Shown in pieces: positions 17,093-26,964 of a stretch of 64,000 bases of DNA. This DNA is from Paratissierella sp033809995 (GTDB lineage: Bacteria; Bacillota; Clostridia; Tissierellales; Tissierellaceae). A program made the translations under genes and the position numbers. A model generated the notes under the pieces. The model was not told the DNA's origin. It searched no databases and worked only from the letters and a program-made list of their open reading frames with translations. The stretch covers positions 1-64,000 of the forward strand of contig JAPXKQ010000003.1 of assembly GCA_033809995.1 (NCBI GenBank), given 5' to 3'. The first letter of the stretch is position 1, and every line of letters starts with the position of its first letter.

Positions 17093-20000
17093 GTGAAAGC
17101 TTTAAAAAAAATTTTTAGCAGATACAATATTATTTCTTTTGTTTTAGCATTGCTAATGGTTATTCTGTCCTTCAGACTTGCTACTTTAACAATAGCTCAA
17201 GGAGATTATTATAGATATTTATCTGATAATAAAAGATTAAAACAAGTATATACAACTGCACCTAGAGGGGAGATAAGAGATAGATATGGTAGATTAATTG
17301 CAGGAAATAAACCTGCATTTACTGTTCAATTACTAAAAGATGAATTTAACATCAAGGATAAGAAAAAGAAAAATCATGGTATTTTAACTCTAATAAGGCT
17401 ATTGGAAGAGGATGGAGTAAATTATGTAGATGAATATCCCTTAGAGTTAAACGTATTTAAGTATAAAAGTATGGAAGATTACGTAAATGAAGATTTAAAT
17501 CCAAATGAAAAGGTGGTAGATTTAATAATTAAAAACAATCTATTGCCTGAAATTCTAAATACTTATTATATAAACGATGAATACAAAGACCACTATCAAT
17601 TTATTACAGCTAATAGAGCCATAAATGCTTTGAAAGATAAAAATATAGATGTGCCAATAGTTGCTGATTTAAATGATGATGGTCTACACTTGTCCTTCGA
17701 TGATTCAATAAATGTCTCTAGTTGGAAAAAGTCTCATGAGATAAGTGAGGATTCAACTCCACTAGGAACATTGATTAAATTAATCGATAGTGATAAGACA
17801 ATAATAAGAAAAATAATCGGACATCCGTTATCTAGACTTTTAACTTATGACTTGCTCGAAAACAAGGGATTAGTAGACAATTTAATTTTAGAAGAATATT
17901 CTTTATCTTATGAAGATGAATATTTAAAACAAAAATTATCATTGATGAAGAATTTTTCTAATGTAACATTAGATTCTTCTGCCAAGGAAGATTTTATAAA
18001 TATCTTTGAAGAAGTTTCTTTACGAAACTTCTTAGAAAGAGTAATAAAAAAAGATGAAGAATCCAATGATAAGGCAGTTATACCTGGTAAAATTCTTATC
18101 AATCTTTTAAAAGAAAAAGGCGAGCCCTTAACTGTAAGTATAGAGGTAAGTGAAGACAATAATGGGGTTATTTATAAATATATTGGAGGAACAGATAAGT
18201 CCAATAATAATCCATTAGATGACCTTATAGAACAAGCAAAAAAATCAAATGTGATAGATGAATTTTTATCAAATGATATAATAAAACCTTTAGCACAAGA
18301 ACAACTTTTAATGGATGGGGTTAACCCTAGGATTTCTATTTCAGGTGATTTTGAATATGTAGCACTTAATAATTATAAAAAATGGTTTACTGAAAATAAA
18401 ATTGAAGAGGGAAGTTCCATTGAAGAAGGATTTAAGAAAATAAGGAAAAAATATGAAATAGACGAGAGCCTAAGCAAATATGAGGCTAGGGCTATGTTGG
18501 CAATTTATGATCAGCTTAATAAACAAGGTAATTTGGCTTATCAGCCTATCAATATTGCTTATGATATTAAAGAATCTACTGTAGCCAAAATAGAAGAGGG
18601 CCTTATGGAATACCCTGGTATAAATATCTCTATCGAACCCGTAAGATATTATCCAGAAGGAACAACAGCAGCTCATATTTTAGGATATTTAGGGAAAATA
18701 AGTCAACCTAGTGAAATTGCAAAGTATGTTGAACAAAATAAATATTCACCCAATGCCATAATAGGTAAGACTGGTGTTGAAGAGTATTTTGAAGATGTAC
18801 TAAAAGGTGAAAGTGGAGTTAAAAATGTAGAAGTAGACGTTGTAGGTAATACAACGAAAGTTATCGAAGAAAAGAAACCAGTACCTGGGGATAATATATA
18901 TTTATCAATAGATTTAAATCTGCAACAGGTAGCAGAAAAGGCTCTTGCTCAGACATTGGAAAAACTAAGTACAGGTGGTAAGTATGAAAGCCCTTGGGGT
19001 GATTTTCAATATGGAATTAATAAGAAAAAAGGTCGCCCTTATATCAATGCCACATCAGGAGCAGTGGTTGCAGTAGATGTAAAAACAGGCCAAGTATTAG
19101 CTATGGCAAGTTCAAACCCCTATGATCCAAATCTTTTTGCCACAGGTATCTCTTCTACTGATTGGGAGAGTTTATTTCCTGAAGATGAACAAAATCCTCT
19201 AGCTCCAAGACCTCTGTTGAATATAGCAACACAAACAGCTGTACAGCCTGGTTCAACCTTTAAGATGGTAACAGGTCTTGCTGCATTAGAAAAGGGACTT
19301 AGTCCAAATAAGAAAATAAGGGATATGGGTAAAGTTACCATAGGAAGCAAAGATTTTAAATGTTTAATTTATACAAATACAGGTGGAACTCACGGTTATG
19401 AAAATTTTTATGAAGCATTAAGAGACTCTTGTAACTACTATTTCTATTCACTAGCAATGGGAAAAAACCAAAAGACAGGTGAAAGTATAGGTGTTAAGCT
19501 AGAAATTGAAGATATAGTGAATATGTCCAAAAAGTTAGGACTTAATGATAAAACAGGGATAGAGATAAATATACCTGCAGAAGCTTCTGGAGGAGTGCCA
19601 AACCCCCAAAGAAAAATAATAAATACAAAATATCTATTAAAAAGAAGTCTAGAAAAGGATATTGATAAATATATATTGCCTGGAGTTAACATAGATGAAG
19701 AGCGTATGAAGGAAATTATAGAGGAAATTATCAGTTGGACTGAATTAGAAACCCCTTTGACTAGAAATGAAGTTATTAAAAGATTAAGTTCAATGGGAAT
19801 TGATCCTGAAAAGAGGCTTCCCGGTGAAAGAGAAGGATTAGCAGATAGAATTAAATTTACCTATTTAAATCAGGCGGGTTGGAATATAACAGATACACTA
19901 AATGTAACTATTGGACAGGGGCAAAACGCATATACTCCTATACAAATGGCAAATTATGTGGCTACTATTGCAAACGGCGGCTATAAAAACAAACTGACAC

Positions 20001-20428
20001 TGGTGGATAATATAAAAAATTATAATAATACTAAAACTCTTTATAAACATGAAATTAATCAAGAGAGAATTGAATTAAATAATTATGAAAATCTGGAACA
20101 TGTAAAAAAAGGTATGGGCATGGTTTCGTCTGATGGTTCAGCTAGACGTGTTTTCGAGAAATTTCCTATTCAAGTTGCATCTAAAACTGGAACTGCAGAA
20201 AGAAGTGGAACTAACCCATCTACAGGTGATACTTTCGACGATTTTGCATGGTTTGTGGGATTTGCACCATATGATGAACCTGAAATTGCTGTAGCAGCAA
20301 TAATATTTCAAGGCGGTAGTGGTGGTTATGCTGGTCCTATGGTTAGAGATATAATTGCTGAATACCTAGGACTAAATAAACTCCCATCTAAGGAAATTTT
20401 ACCTTATGAAAACTCATTACAAAATTAA
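17093..20428 (+). CDS. mrdA: elongation-type class B penicillin-binding protein (PBP2), enlarged
   Basis: This D,D-transpeptidase cross-links peptidoglycan during elongation, with MreBCD. A GTG start follows GGGGGCAG. One N-terminal membrane segment is followed by APRGEIRDRYGRLIAGN. The catalytic motifs are SxxK in QPGSTFKM (Ser about 721), SxN in RDSCNYYFY, and KTG in SKTGTAERSG (about 1031). At 1111 residues it is about 400 longer than typical PBP2. The excess is mainly a charged insert at about residues 95-470 in the dimerisation region, plus about 80 residues (around 850-930) between SxN and KTG. The frame is intact and codon use matches the neighbours, so the inserts look native. Confidence 0.93.
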   Translation: MKALKKIFSRYNIISFVLALLMVILSFRLATLTIAQGDYYRYLSDNKRLKQVYTTAPRGEIRDRYGRLIAGNKPAFTVQLLKDEFNIKDKKKKNHGILTLIRLLEEDGVNYVDEYPLELNVFKYKSMEDYVNEDLNPNEKVVDLIIKNNLLPEILNTYYINDEYKDHYQFITANRAINALKDKNIDVPIVADLNDDGLHLSFDDSINVSSWKKSHEISEDSTPLGTLIKLIDSDKTIIRKIIGHPLSRLLTYDLLENKGLVDNLILEEYSLSYEDEYLKQKLSLMKNFSNVTLDSSAKEDFINIFEEVSLRNFLERVIKKDEESNDKAVIPGKILINLLKEKGEPLTVSIEVSEDNNGVIYKYIGGTDKSNNNPLDDLIEQAKKSNVIDEFLSNDIIKPLAQEQLLMDGVNPRISISGDFEYVALNNYKKWFTENKIEEGSSIEEGFKKIRKKYEIDESLSKYEARAMLAIYDQLNKQGNLAYQPINIAYDIKESTVAKIEEGLMEYPGINISIEPVRYYPEGTTAAHILGYLGKISQPSEIAKYVEQNKYSPNAIIGKTGVEEYFEDVLKGESGVKNVEVDVVGNTTKVIEEKKPVPGDNIYLSIDLNLQQVAEKALAQTLEKLSTGGKYESPWGDFQYGINKKKGRPYINATSGAVVAVDVKTGQVLAMASSNPYDPNLFATGISSTDWESLFPEDEQNPLAPRPLLNIATQTAVQPGSTFKMVTGLAALEKGLSPNKKIRDMGKVTIGSKDFKCLIYTNTGGTHGYENFYEALRDSCNYYFYSLAMGKNQKTGESIGVKLEIEDIVNMSKKLGLNDKTGIEINIPAEASGGVPNPQRKIINTKYLLKRSLEKDIDKYILPGVNIDEERMKEIIEEIISWTELETPLTRNEVIKRLSSMGIDPEKRLPGEREGLADRIKFTYLNQAGWNITDTLNVTIGQGQNAYTPIQMANYVATIANGGYKNKLTLVDNIKNYNNTKTLYKHEINQERIELNNYENLEHVKKGMGMVSSDGSARRVFEKFPIQVASKTGTAERSGTNPSTGDTFDDFAWFVGFAPYDEPEIAVAAIIFQGGSGGYAGPMVRDIIAEYLGLNKLPSKEILPYENSLQN

Positions 20429-20496
20429 AAAATCTTAAAACGTAAAACTATAAATTAATAGATCAAGCAACTATTGCGTTAATGGAGGAATACTAA

Positions 20497-21144
20497 TTGA
20501 ATAGGGACTTAGTTTATTTTAAGGGCGTAACTGAAGGTGTTTTCCTAGATATAAAAGGTGGAGATTTTGAAGCGATAAAAAGTGAATTAGATGTAAAACT
20601 TAAAAATTCATATAAATTCTTTGAAGGTGCTAAATTTTTAGGGGTTAGAAGCGATGATTTAACCCCTGAGGAATTGTTAGAAATCAAATTAATCTTAAAG
20701 TATAAATATGATTTCAATATTTCAGAAGAAGACTTACCTGATTATTTAATGAATTCAGATGCTAAATCTAATGAAGAAGCTAGTTTTTATTCTAAGGACA
20801 TTGTTGATGAAGGAATAACAAAATTTATTTATGGGACACTAAGATCTGGACAAACAGTTGAATATGATGGAAATATTGTTATAATAGGAGATGTAAACCC
20901 TGGTGCATTTTTAAAGGCTAAGGGAAACATCGTAGTACTAGGTACTTTAAGGGGTGTAGCACAAGCTGGTGATGGAGGCAATGAAAAGGCTGTAGTTGCA
21001 GCTTATAGTCTACTACCTACCCAATTGAGAATAGGGGATATAATTGTTAGACCACCAGAAGGAGATATGCAGTATAAATTACCGGAAATAGCTAAGATAA
21101 TAGATGGAGAGGTATTTATTGAACCTTATTTGCCAAATAAATAA
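20497..21144 (+). CDS. minC: septum site-determining protein MinC
   Basis: MinC blocks FtsZ assembly away from mid-cell. The 215-residue product has the N-terminal FtsZ-binding domain and the C-terminal beta-helix MinD-binding domain, with RSGQTVEYDGNIVIIGDVNPG, KGNIVVLGTLRGVAQAG and the RIGD turn (ELRIADVI-like LRIGDIIVR). The start is TTG 20497 behind GGAGG. minD follows by 15 bases. Confidence 0.95.
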   Translation: MNRDLVYFKGVTEGVFLDIKGGDFEAIKSELDVKLKNSYKFFEGAKFLGVRSDDLTPEELLEIKLILKYKYDFNISEEDLPDYLMNSDAKSNEEASFYSKDIVDEGITKFIYGTLRSGQTVEYDGNIVIIGDVNPGAFLKAKGNIVVLGTLRGVAQAGDGGNEKAVVAAYSLLPTQLRIGDIIVRPPEGDMQYKLPEIAKIIDGEVFIEPYLPNK

Positions 21145-21159
21145 AAGGGAGGAAAGTAA

Positions 21160-21972
21160 ATGGATAAAGAAAAATTGGGAACAGCTATTGTAGTTACCTC
21201 AGGGAAAGGTGGAGTTGGAAAAACTACTACCAGTGCGAATATAGGTACAGGTTTATCTAAGTTAGGATATTCAGTTGTAATAGTTGATGCTGATATAGGG
21301 TTAAGAAATCTTGATGTAGTTATGGGCTTAGAAAATCGTATAGTCTATGACATAGTTGATGTAGTGGAGAAAAATTGTAGGCTAAAACAAGCACTTATAA
21401 AGGATAAGAGATTTGAAAAATTGTACTTACTACCAGCAGCTCAAACAAAGGACAAGTCTGCTGTAAAACCTGAACAAATGGTTGAACTCATAACTCAATT
21501 AAAAAAAGACTATGATTATATCATTATAGATTCACCAGCAGGAATAGAACAAGGATTTCAATACTCTATTGCAGGAGCTGATATTGCATTAATAGTTACT
21601 ACTCCTGAAATTTCGGCAGTAAGGGATGCTGACAGGGTAATAGGTATCTTAGAGGCTAAGGAATTATACAATCCTAAATTAATTATCAATAGAATCAGAC
21701 CAGAAATGGTAAAAAGAGGAGATATGATGAATATTGATGATATAATAGATATATTGGCTATTGATTTAATAGGTATAGTTCCTGATGATGAATCTATCGT
21801 AATATCAACAAATAAGGGAGAACCCGTTATACTAGATGAAAAGTCTAAAGCAGGACAAGCATATAGAAATATAACAAGGAGAATAAAAGGGGAAGAGGTT
21901 GAATTTCTTAACTTAGAAGCTGACGATGAGGGAAAACTAAGTAAGATTATTAAGTTGTTATTCAGCAAATAA
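21160..21972 (+). CDS. minD: septum site-determining ATPase MinD
   Basis: MinD is the membrane-bound ATPase that carries MinC. The deviant Walker A is GKGGVGKTT, switch I follows in DADIGLRNLDVVMGLENR, and DSPAGIE marks the Walker B area. The C terminus (LSKIIKLLFSK) is a short amphipathic helix that would anchor it to the membrane in the ATP state. AGGGAGG precedes the ATG. It is 270 residues, normal length. Confidence 0.97.
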   Translation: MDKEKLGTAIVVTSGKGGVGKTTTSANIGTGLSKLGYSVVIVDADIGLRNLDVVMGLENRIVYDIVDVVEKNCRLKQALIKDKRFEKLYLLPAAQTKDKSAVKPEQMVELITQLKKDYDYIIIDSPAGIEQGFQYSIAGADIALIVTTPEISAVRDADRVIGILEAKELYNPKLIINRIRPEMVKRGDMMNIDDIIDILAIDLIGIVPDDESIVISTNKGEPVILDEKSKAGQAYRNITRRIKGEEVEFLNLEADDEGKLSKIIKLLFSK

Positions 21973-21984
21973 GGGGGTATAGTC

Positions 21985-22263
21985 TTGGAGATATTCAAAT
22001 TATTTAATAAGAATAAGGAAAACAGTAAAAATATTGCTAAAGAGAGACTTAAACTCGTATTGGTACAGGACAGAGCTGATATTTCTCCTAAATTTTTAGA
22101 AATGATTAAGAGTGATATTGTTAGAATCATTTCAGAATATGCAGATATAGATAATGATGGAATAGACATTAAATTAACAAGAATGAGAAAGGAAGAAGAT
22201 AAATCTACAATCTCAGCTTTAGTTGCCAATATACCAATTGTTAAGGTGAAAGAGAAAAGATAA
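21985..22263 (+). CDS. minE: division topological specificity factor MinE
   Basis: The 92-residue product has the MinE pattern: an N-terminal amphipathic stretch, a central region with KERLKLVLVQDRADISPKF, and an acidic-to-basic C-terminal dimerisation domain. MinE stimulates MinD ATPase and sets pole-to-pole oscillation. Its presence with minCD means an oscillating Min system and not the Bacillus DivIVA type alone. TTG start behind GGGGG. Confidence 0.93.
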   Translation: MEIFKLFNKNKENSKNIAKERLKLVLVQDRADISPKFLEMIKSDIVRIISEYADIDNDGIDIKLTRMRKEEDKSTISALVANIPIVKVKEKR

Positions 22264-22320
22264 TTGGAATAAAATCTACCTTATAAAAATATCCTAGTAT
22301 TAATTAAGGTAGGTGATAAG

Positions 22321-22977
22321 ATGAATAGGTATAATGGAAGCAATATCAGAAGCAAATTACATAAGTATAATTATGTAAGAACATTTATTATTAAATCCAT
22401 ACTAACAATTATATTTCTTCTGATATTAGTTGCTATGAAAAAGATTGATTTGAAACCAACTAATAGATTTTTAGAAAGTCTAGAAAAAAATATAAATTAT
22501 AATTTTAGCTTTGTTGAAGATGGTAAAAGACTCTATGATAAAGCTCAAAATCTAATCAACAAATCAATCGGCTCCATAGCAGTGTTTAAAGAAGATAGCC
22601 CCAAATATAACTCACCAATAGCTGGTACTGTATACAAAAGTTTTGGACAGGATATAATTGTCAATGGAGAGGCATCAAAAAATACAGGTATAGATATTAA
22701 ATCTGTTAGTAAAATGGATCCCAAGGTTATTATTGCAGGTCAAGTTTCAAATATTGAAACACGAGGGAATAAAGGGTATTTTGTTACAATAAAAAATGAA
22801 AATATGGAGATAGTTTACGGGTATTTATCCAAAACATATTTGGAAAAGGGAAGTATCGTAGATATAGGTGATATAGTAGGTTTATTGGGTACTAATAAAG
22901 ATGGAAATCAATACTTAAGAATCGAACTTTATATAGATGGGACGCCAGTTAATCCATTAGATTATATAGACATTTAA
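22321..22977 (+). CDS. degenerate M23 domain protein, SpoIVFA-like
   Basis: This 218-residue protein has a basic cytoplasmic start, one membrane segment (about 22-41) and a C-terminal LytM/M23 fold (GTVYKSFGQDIIVNGEASKN, GQVSNIETRGNKGYFVTI). The zinc ligands are lost: N replaces H in KNTGIDIK and Y replaces H in YGYLSK, so it is unlikely to cut peptidoglycan. The same place after minD in Bacillus is held by spoIVFA, whose product has such a dead domain and holds the SpoIVFB protease during sporulation. No SpoIVFB gene follows here, so the SpoIVFA role is inference from position and fold. Confidence 0.7.
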   Translation: MNRYNGSNIRSKLHKYNYVRTFIIKSILTIIFLLILVAMKKIDLKPTNRFLESLEKNINYNFSFVEDGKRLYDKAQNLINKSIGSIAVFKEDSPKYNSPIAGTVYKSFGQDIIVNGEASKNTGIDIKSVSKMDPKVIIAGQVSNIETRGNKGYFVTIKNENMEIVYGYLSKTYLEKGSIVDIGDIVGLLGTNKDGNQYLRIELYIDGTPVNPLDYIDI

Positions 22978-23004
22978 CCTCGTAAAACGAGGTTAAATTT
23001 TTTT
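22973..23004 (+). terminator. intrinsic terminator after the min operon
   Basis: TTTAACCTCG and CGAGGTTAAA form a perfect 10-bp stem with loop TAAAA, followed by seven T. The left arm includes the stop codon of the SpoIVFA-like gene. Confidence 0.92.
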
Positions 23005-23136
23005 AAAATCTTTTATATATAAATATTCTTTAAAAAGTGATAATATATAACGAGGGATTTCCTTTGTTAAAAAGAAGGGATTTCTCCGTTTCAGTTGAAA
23101 TGACAGTATTTATTATTTTTACGAAAGGTGAATTAG

Positions 23137-24984
23137 ATGATAAATAAACAAAAATTGGATAAGGTTTTGAAAAAAGTTGAGAAACCTGCAAGATATATCG
23201 GTATGGAACAAAACTCTATACAAAAAGATTTAAATAAAACACATGTTAAATTTGCATTTTCATTTCCTGATGTTTATGAAGTGGGTATGTCCCATTTAGG
23301 TATGCATATACTATATAATTTAATTAATAGCGAAGATGATTTTGTATGTGAGAGGGTCTTTGCACCTTGGACAGACATGGAAGAAGAGATGCGTAATATT
23401 GGATTACCGCTTTTTACTTTAGAAAGTAAAGAAGAAGTTAGGAATTTTGATATTGTTGGATTTACTCTTCAATATGAAATGAGTTATACAAATATTTTAA
23501 ACATACTAGACCTTTCAAATATTCCTTTAAAGTCAAAAGATAGAGACGAAAGTCATCCTTTAATAATAGCAGGTGGACCGTGTGCCTATAATCCTGAGCC
23601 CTTAGCCGAATTTATTGACTTCTTTGTAATCGGAGAAGGGGAAGAAGTAACTTTAGAAGTATTAAATCTATATAAAAAGCACAAAGATAACTATAATAAG
23701 GAAAAATTTCTAAAAGACGTTGTAAATATAGAAGGTGTTTATGTTCCTAAATTTTATGATGTTTCTTATAATGATGATGGTACATTAAAATCAATGGTCC
23801 CTAATACCGAGGGTGTACCAGTAAAGGTCAAAAAAAGAATAGTAAAAGATTTAGACACAATGTTCTCACCTGAAAAGATGATTGTACCATTTATTGAGAC
23901 AGTCCATGATAGAGTCACTATGGAATTGTTTAGAGGATGCACTCATGGATGTAGATTTTGTCAAGCTGGTATGATATATAGACCTATAAGAGAAAAATCT
24001 GTTGATAGACTTATGGAGTTAGTAGAAAAATTAGTTGAAAGTACCGGATATGAAAATATATCCTTATCATCATTGAGTTCATGTGATTATACAAATCTTA
24101 ATTTATTGATATCCATGTTGATGGAAAAATATGAAGAAAGAAAAGTAGGTGTATCCCTTCCATCTTTAAGACTTGACTCCTTTAGTATTGATGTTTTAAA
24201 AGAGATAGAAAAGGTAAGAAAAACCGGTTTAACATTTGCTCCAGAAGCAGGAACCCAAAGATTAAGGGATGTAATCAATAAGGGTGTTATCGAAGAAGAC
24301 TTAGTAAATGCTGTTTCATATGCATTCAAAGAAGGTTGGTCTAGAATAAAATTATATTTCATGATAGGATTACCAACTGAAACAGATGAGGATGTTTTAG
24401 GGATTAGAGATTTAGCATATTTAGTTAGGGATTTATTCTTTAATAGACCTAAAGAGGAAAGATTAGGTAACTTTTTAGTAACAGCAAGTGCATCTTGTTT
24501 CGTTCCAAAACCTTTTACACCTTTCCAATGGTTTGGCCAAAATTCAATAGACGAATTTATGCAAAAAATCTACTTAGTTAAAAATAGTATTAAAGATAAT
24601 AAGGTAAAATTCAATTATCATGATGCTACATTAAGTTATCTAGAAGGTATATTTGCAAGAGGAGATAGAAAACTGTCTGAACTGCTTTTAAGAGCATGGG
24701 AAAAAGGATGTAAGTATGATGGCTGGTCAGAGCATTTTAAATACGATTTATGGATTGAAGCAATGGAAGAAACCAATATAGGCGGTGAATTTTATGCTCG
24801 TAGAAACAGAGAGTTTGATGAAATATTTCCATGGGATTTTATAGATATAGGAGTATCAAAAAAATATCTATTAAACGAATATAAAAAGGCATTATCAGAG
24901 AAGACAACAGATGATTGTAGATTAGGCTGTAAAGGGTGTGGAATAACTAATTGTGTAATGAGAGGTGATTCGATTGGTAATTAG
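23137..24984 (+). CDS. TIGR03960-type radical SAM protein with B12-binding domain
   Basis: The 615-residue protein has an N-terminal cobalamin-binding-like domain (FPDVYEVGMSHLGMHILYNL), a radical SAM core with the CxxxCxxC cluster site in RGCTHGCRFCQAGM, and a Cys-rich tail (DCRLGCKGCGITNC). It belongs to the family always found with a DUF2344 partner, here encoded by the overlapping next gene, often beside RNase G and rplU. The reaction is unknown; tRNA or cofactor modification has been suggested from context. ATG 23137 follows GAAAGGTGAA. Confidence 0.88.
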   Translation: MINKQKLDKVLKKVEKPARYIGMEQNSIQKDLNKTHVKFAFSFPDVYEVGMSHLGMHILYNLINSEDDFVCERVFAPWTDMEEEMRNIGLPLFTLESKEEVRNFDIVGFTLQYEMSYTNILNILDLSNIPLKSKDRDESHPLIIAGGPCAYNPEPLAEFIDFFVIGEGEEVTLEVLNLYKKHKDNYNKEKFLKDVVNIEGVYVPKFYDVSYNDDGTLKSMVPNTEGVPVKVKKRIVKDLDTMFSPEKMIVPFIETVHDRVTMELFRGCTHGCRFCQAGMIYRPIREKSVDRLMELVEKLVESTGYENISLSSLSSCDYTNLNLLISMLMEKYEERKVGVSLPSLRLDSFSIDVLKEIEKVRKTGLTFAPEAGTQRLRDVINKGVIEEDLVNAVSYAFKEGWSRIKLYFMIGLPTETDEDVLGIRDLAYLVRDLFFNRPKEERLGNFLVTASASCFVPKPFTPFQWFGQNSIDEFMQKIYLVKNSIKDNKVKFNYHDATLSYLEGIFARGDRKLSELLLRAWEKGCKYDGWSEHFKYDLWIEAMEETNIGGEFYARRNREFDEIFPWDFIDIGVSKKYLLNEYKKALSEKTTDDCRLGCKGCGITNCVMRGDSIGN

Positions 24985-25675
24985 AGCTCTGTTTACCAAG
25001 AAAAATTATTTAAGATATTTATCCCATTTAGATTTAATAAGACTTTTTTCTCGGAGTTTTAATAGGAGTCAAATACCTATAAATTATTCAGAAGGTTTCA
25101 ATCCTCATCCTAAATTTTCAATTGCTCATCCATTATCCTTGGGGATTGAAAGTGAAGGGGAGTTTATTGATATAGATCTAATAGAAAAGATACCTGTTGA
25201 AGAATTTATTAGTAAGATGAATGATAGTTTGCCAAAGGATATACAAATTATTAAAGCTGAATATGTAGAAGATGAAACTTCAATCACAAAATTAATAAGC
25301 TATGCCTACTATGAAATTAAATTTCAAGTTTCAGAGGGTTTCGAACTAGAGGAAATTAAGAGTCTAATAGAAGATTGGTTAGCTAAAGAAGAAATACTTA
25401 TTTCTAGATACAGAAAAAAGGGAAAAAACAAAATTCTCGTAGAGGAAAATATAAAACCTTTAATAGGAAATGTTATTATTAAGGGCTTTGATGAAGATAA
25501 ATTTTTAATTATAAATACATTGTTTAAAATCGGGGAGGCTGGCAATTTAAAGCCAATGGACTTTATGGAAGCAATGAATAGAGATTTAGATTTAAATATA
25601 GATATGGATTTAGTTTATATAAAAAGACTTAGGCTTTATGCCGAGGAAAATGGTAATTTCTACAATCCGTTATAA
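24974..25675 (+). CDS. TIGR03936 family radical SAM-associated protein (DUF2344)
   Basis: The 233-residue product begins VIRALFTKKNYLRYLSHLDLIRLF and contains NYSEGFNPHPKFSIAHPLSLG, both hallmarks of DUF2344. In some bacteria this domain is fused to the radical SAM protein, so the two act together. TTG 24974 is chosen since AGAGGTGA (24961-24968) is well placed for it; the upstream GTG 24965 overlaps that ribosome site. The gene overlaps its partner by 11 bases, indicating coupled translation. Confidence 0.85.
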   Translation: MVIRALFTKKNYLRYLSHLDLIRLFSRSFNRSQIPINYSEGFNPHPKFSIAHPLSLGIESEGEFIDIDLIEKIPVEEFISKMNDSLPKDIQIIKAEYVEDETSITKLISYAYYEIKFQVSEGFELEEIKSLIEDWLAKEEILISRYRKKGKNKILVEENIKPLIGNVIIKGFDEDKFLIINTLFKIGEAGNLKPMDFMEAMNRDLDLNIDMDLVYIKRLRLYAEENGNFYNPL

Positions 25676-25702
25676 TGGGGCAAAGATATTGGGGGATAGG
25701 TG

Positions 25703-26932
25703 ATGAATTATATATTTATTGATTCAAGAATGGGAATAAATAGAATTGGAATAATCGAAAATAATAGATTGGTTGAATTTTATACAGAAGAAATTGAAAA
25801 AGAATCAATAGTTGGTAACGTATATAGGGCAAGGGTCTTAAATGTTCTGAGTGGTATGGAAGCTGCTTTTGTAGATATTGGAGAAGAAAAAAATGCTTTT
25901 CTTTATCTTAAAGATAGTTTAAGTAAAGAACAGTTATATACAAAAGAAAAACATAGGATTTCAGATGTATTAAAGGGTGGAGAAGACATAATCGTACAAG
26001 TTGTGAAAGAGCCATTGGGTACAAAAGGACCAAAGGTTACGACCCATATAAGTATTCCAGGAAGATATATAGTTCTTACACCTTATTCCAATAAGATAAA
26101 CATTTCAAGAAAAATAAGAAATGATGAAGAGATAAATAGATTAAAAGGTATTGGTAATGAAATAAAAGAAGACAATATTGGAATTATATTTAGAACAAAT
26201 GCGGAAAATATAGAAAAGGATAAGCTATATACCGAATATAAAAATTTATTATCAATCTATAAAAAAATAGAAAGGGAAAGAACTTTTTTACCTACACCAA
26301 AACTTATATATAAAGAACTAGATTTAGCATATCAAATTGTAAGAGATACTTTTAATGATAGGAATTTTGAAATAATAGTAAATAGTAATGATGTTTATAA
26401 TAAATTAATATCTTATGAAGAAAATTTTGCATATGGATTAAAGGATAAAATAATTCTAAATGAAGATTTTTCCATTGACAATAATATGCAAATACAAATG
26501 GATATAAAGGAAGCACTAGATAGAAAAGTATCCCTTAAAAGTGGAGGAACAATTGTAATTGATGAAACAGAGGCACTTACTGCCATAGATGTTAATACAG
26601 GTAAGTTTATTGGAGGATATACTTTAGGTGATACGGTTTTAAAAACAAATTTGGAGGCAGCTGTAGAGATTGCAAGACAAGTTAGATTAAGGGATATAGG
26701 CGGCATTATTATTGTAGACTTTATAGATATGAAAGATAAAGAGCATATATCTACTGTTGTATCAAAAATGAGTGAAGCATTTAATAGGGATAGGAATAAG
26801 CCACATATTATAGATGTTACTAAGCTTTGCTTAGTTGAAATAACAAGAAAAAAAATAAGACCAACATTGGATAGAAAAACATCTATTATTTGTCCTACGT
26901 GCAATGGAAGAGGCAGGATTAGGAGTATTTAG
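25703..26932 (+). CDS. rng: ribonuclease G/E family endoribonuclease
   Basis: The 409-residue protein has an N-terminal S1-like RNA-binding domain (GNVYRARVLNVLSGMEAAFVDIG), the DNase I-like catalytic core with Mg-binding Asp residues (AIDVNTGKF, IIIVDFIDM), and the zinc-link motif CPTCNGRGR at the C terminus. There is no long disordered tail, so it is the short RNase G form. It acts in rRNA maturation and mRNA turnover. ATG 25703 is preferred over GTG 25700. It is followed by a dispersed-repeat region and then the L21 leader. Confidence 0.92.
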   Translation: MNYIFIDSRMGINRIGIIENNRLVEFYTEEIEKESIVGNVYRARVLNVLSGMEAAFVDIGEEKNAFLYLKDSLSKEQLYTKEKHRISDVLKGGEDIIVQVVKEPLGTKGPKVTTHISIPGRYIVLTPYSNKINISRKIRNDEEINRLKGIGNEIKEDNIGIIFRTNAENIEKDKLYTEYKNLLSIYKKIERERTFLPTPKLIYKELDLAYQIVRDTFNDRNFEIIVNSNDVYNKLISYEENFAYGLKDKIILNEDFSIDNNMQIQMDIKEALDRKVSLKSGGTIVIDETEALTAIDVNTGKFIGGYTLGDTVLKTNLEAAVEIARQVRLRDIGGIIIVDFIDMKDKEHISTVVSKMSEAFNRDRNKPHIIDVTKLCLVEITRKKIRPTLDRKTSIICPTCNGRGRIRSI

Positions 26933-26964
26933 TGAATAGTGAAGAACTTATTTCACACTGCTTG

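Noticed and set aside
21558..22229. Long minus-strand frame over minD and minE
   Set aside because: A composition artefact opposite conserved genes; Ser/Ile/Leu-rich with no motif.
23040..23110. Possible riboswitch or attenuator before the radical SAM gene
   Set aside because: The GGGATTTC repeats resemble dispersed intergenic sequence and no stable conserved fold was seen.
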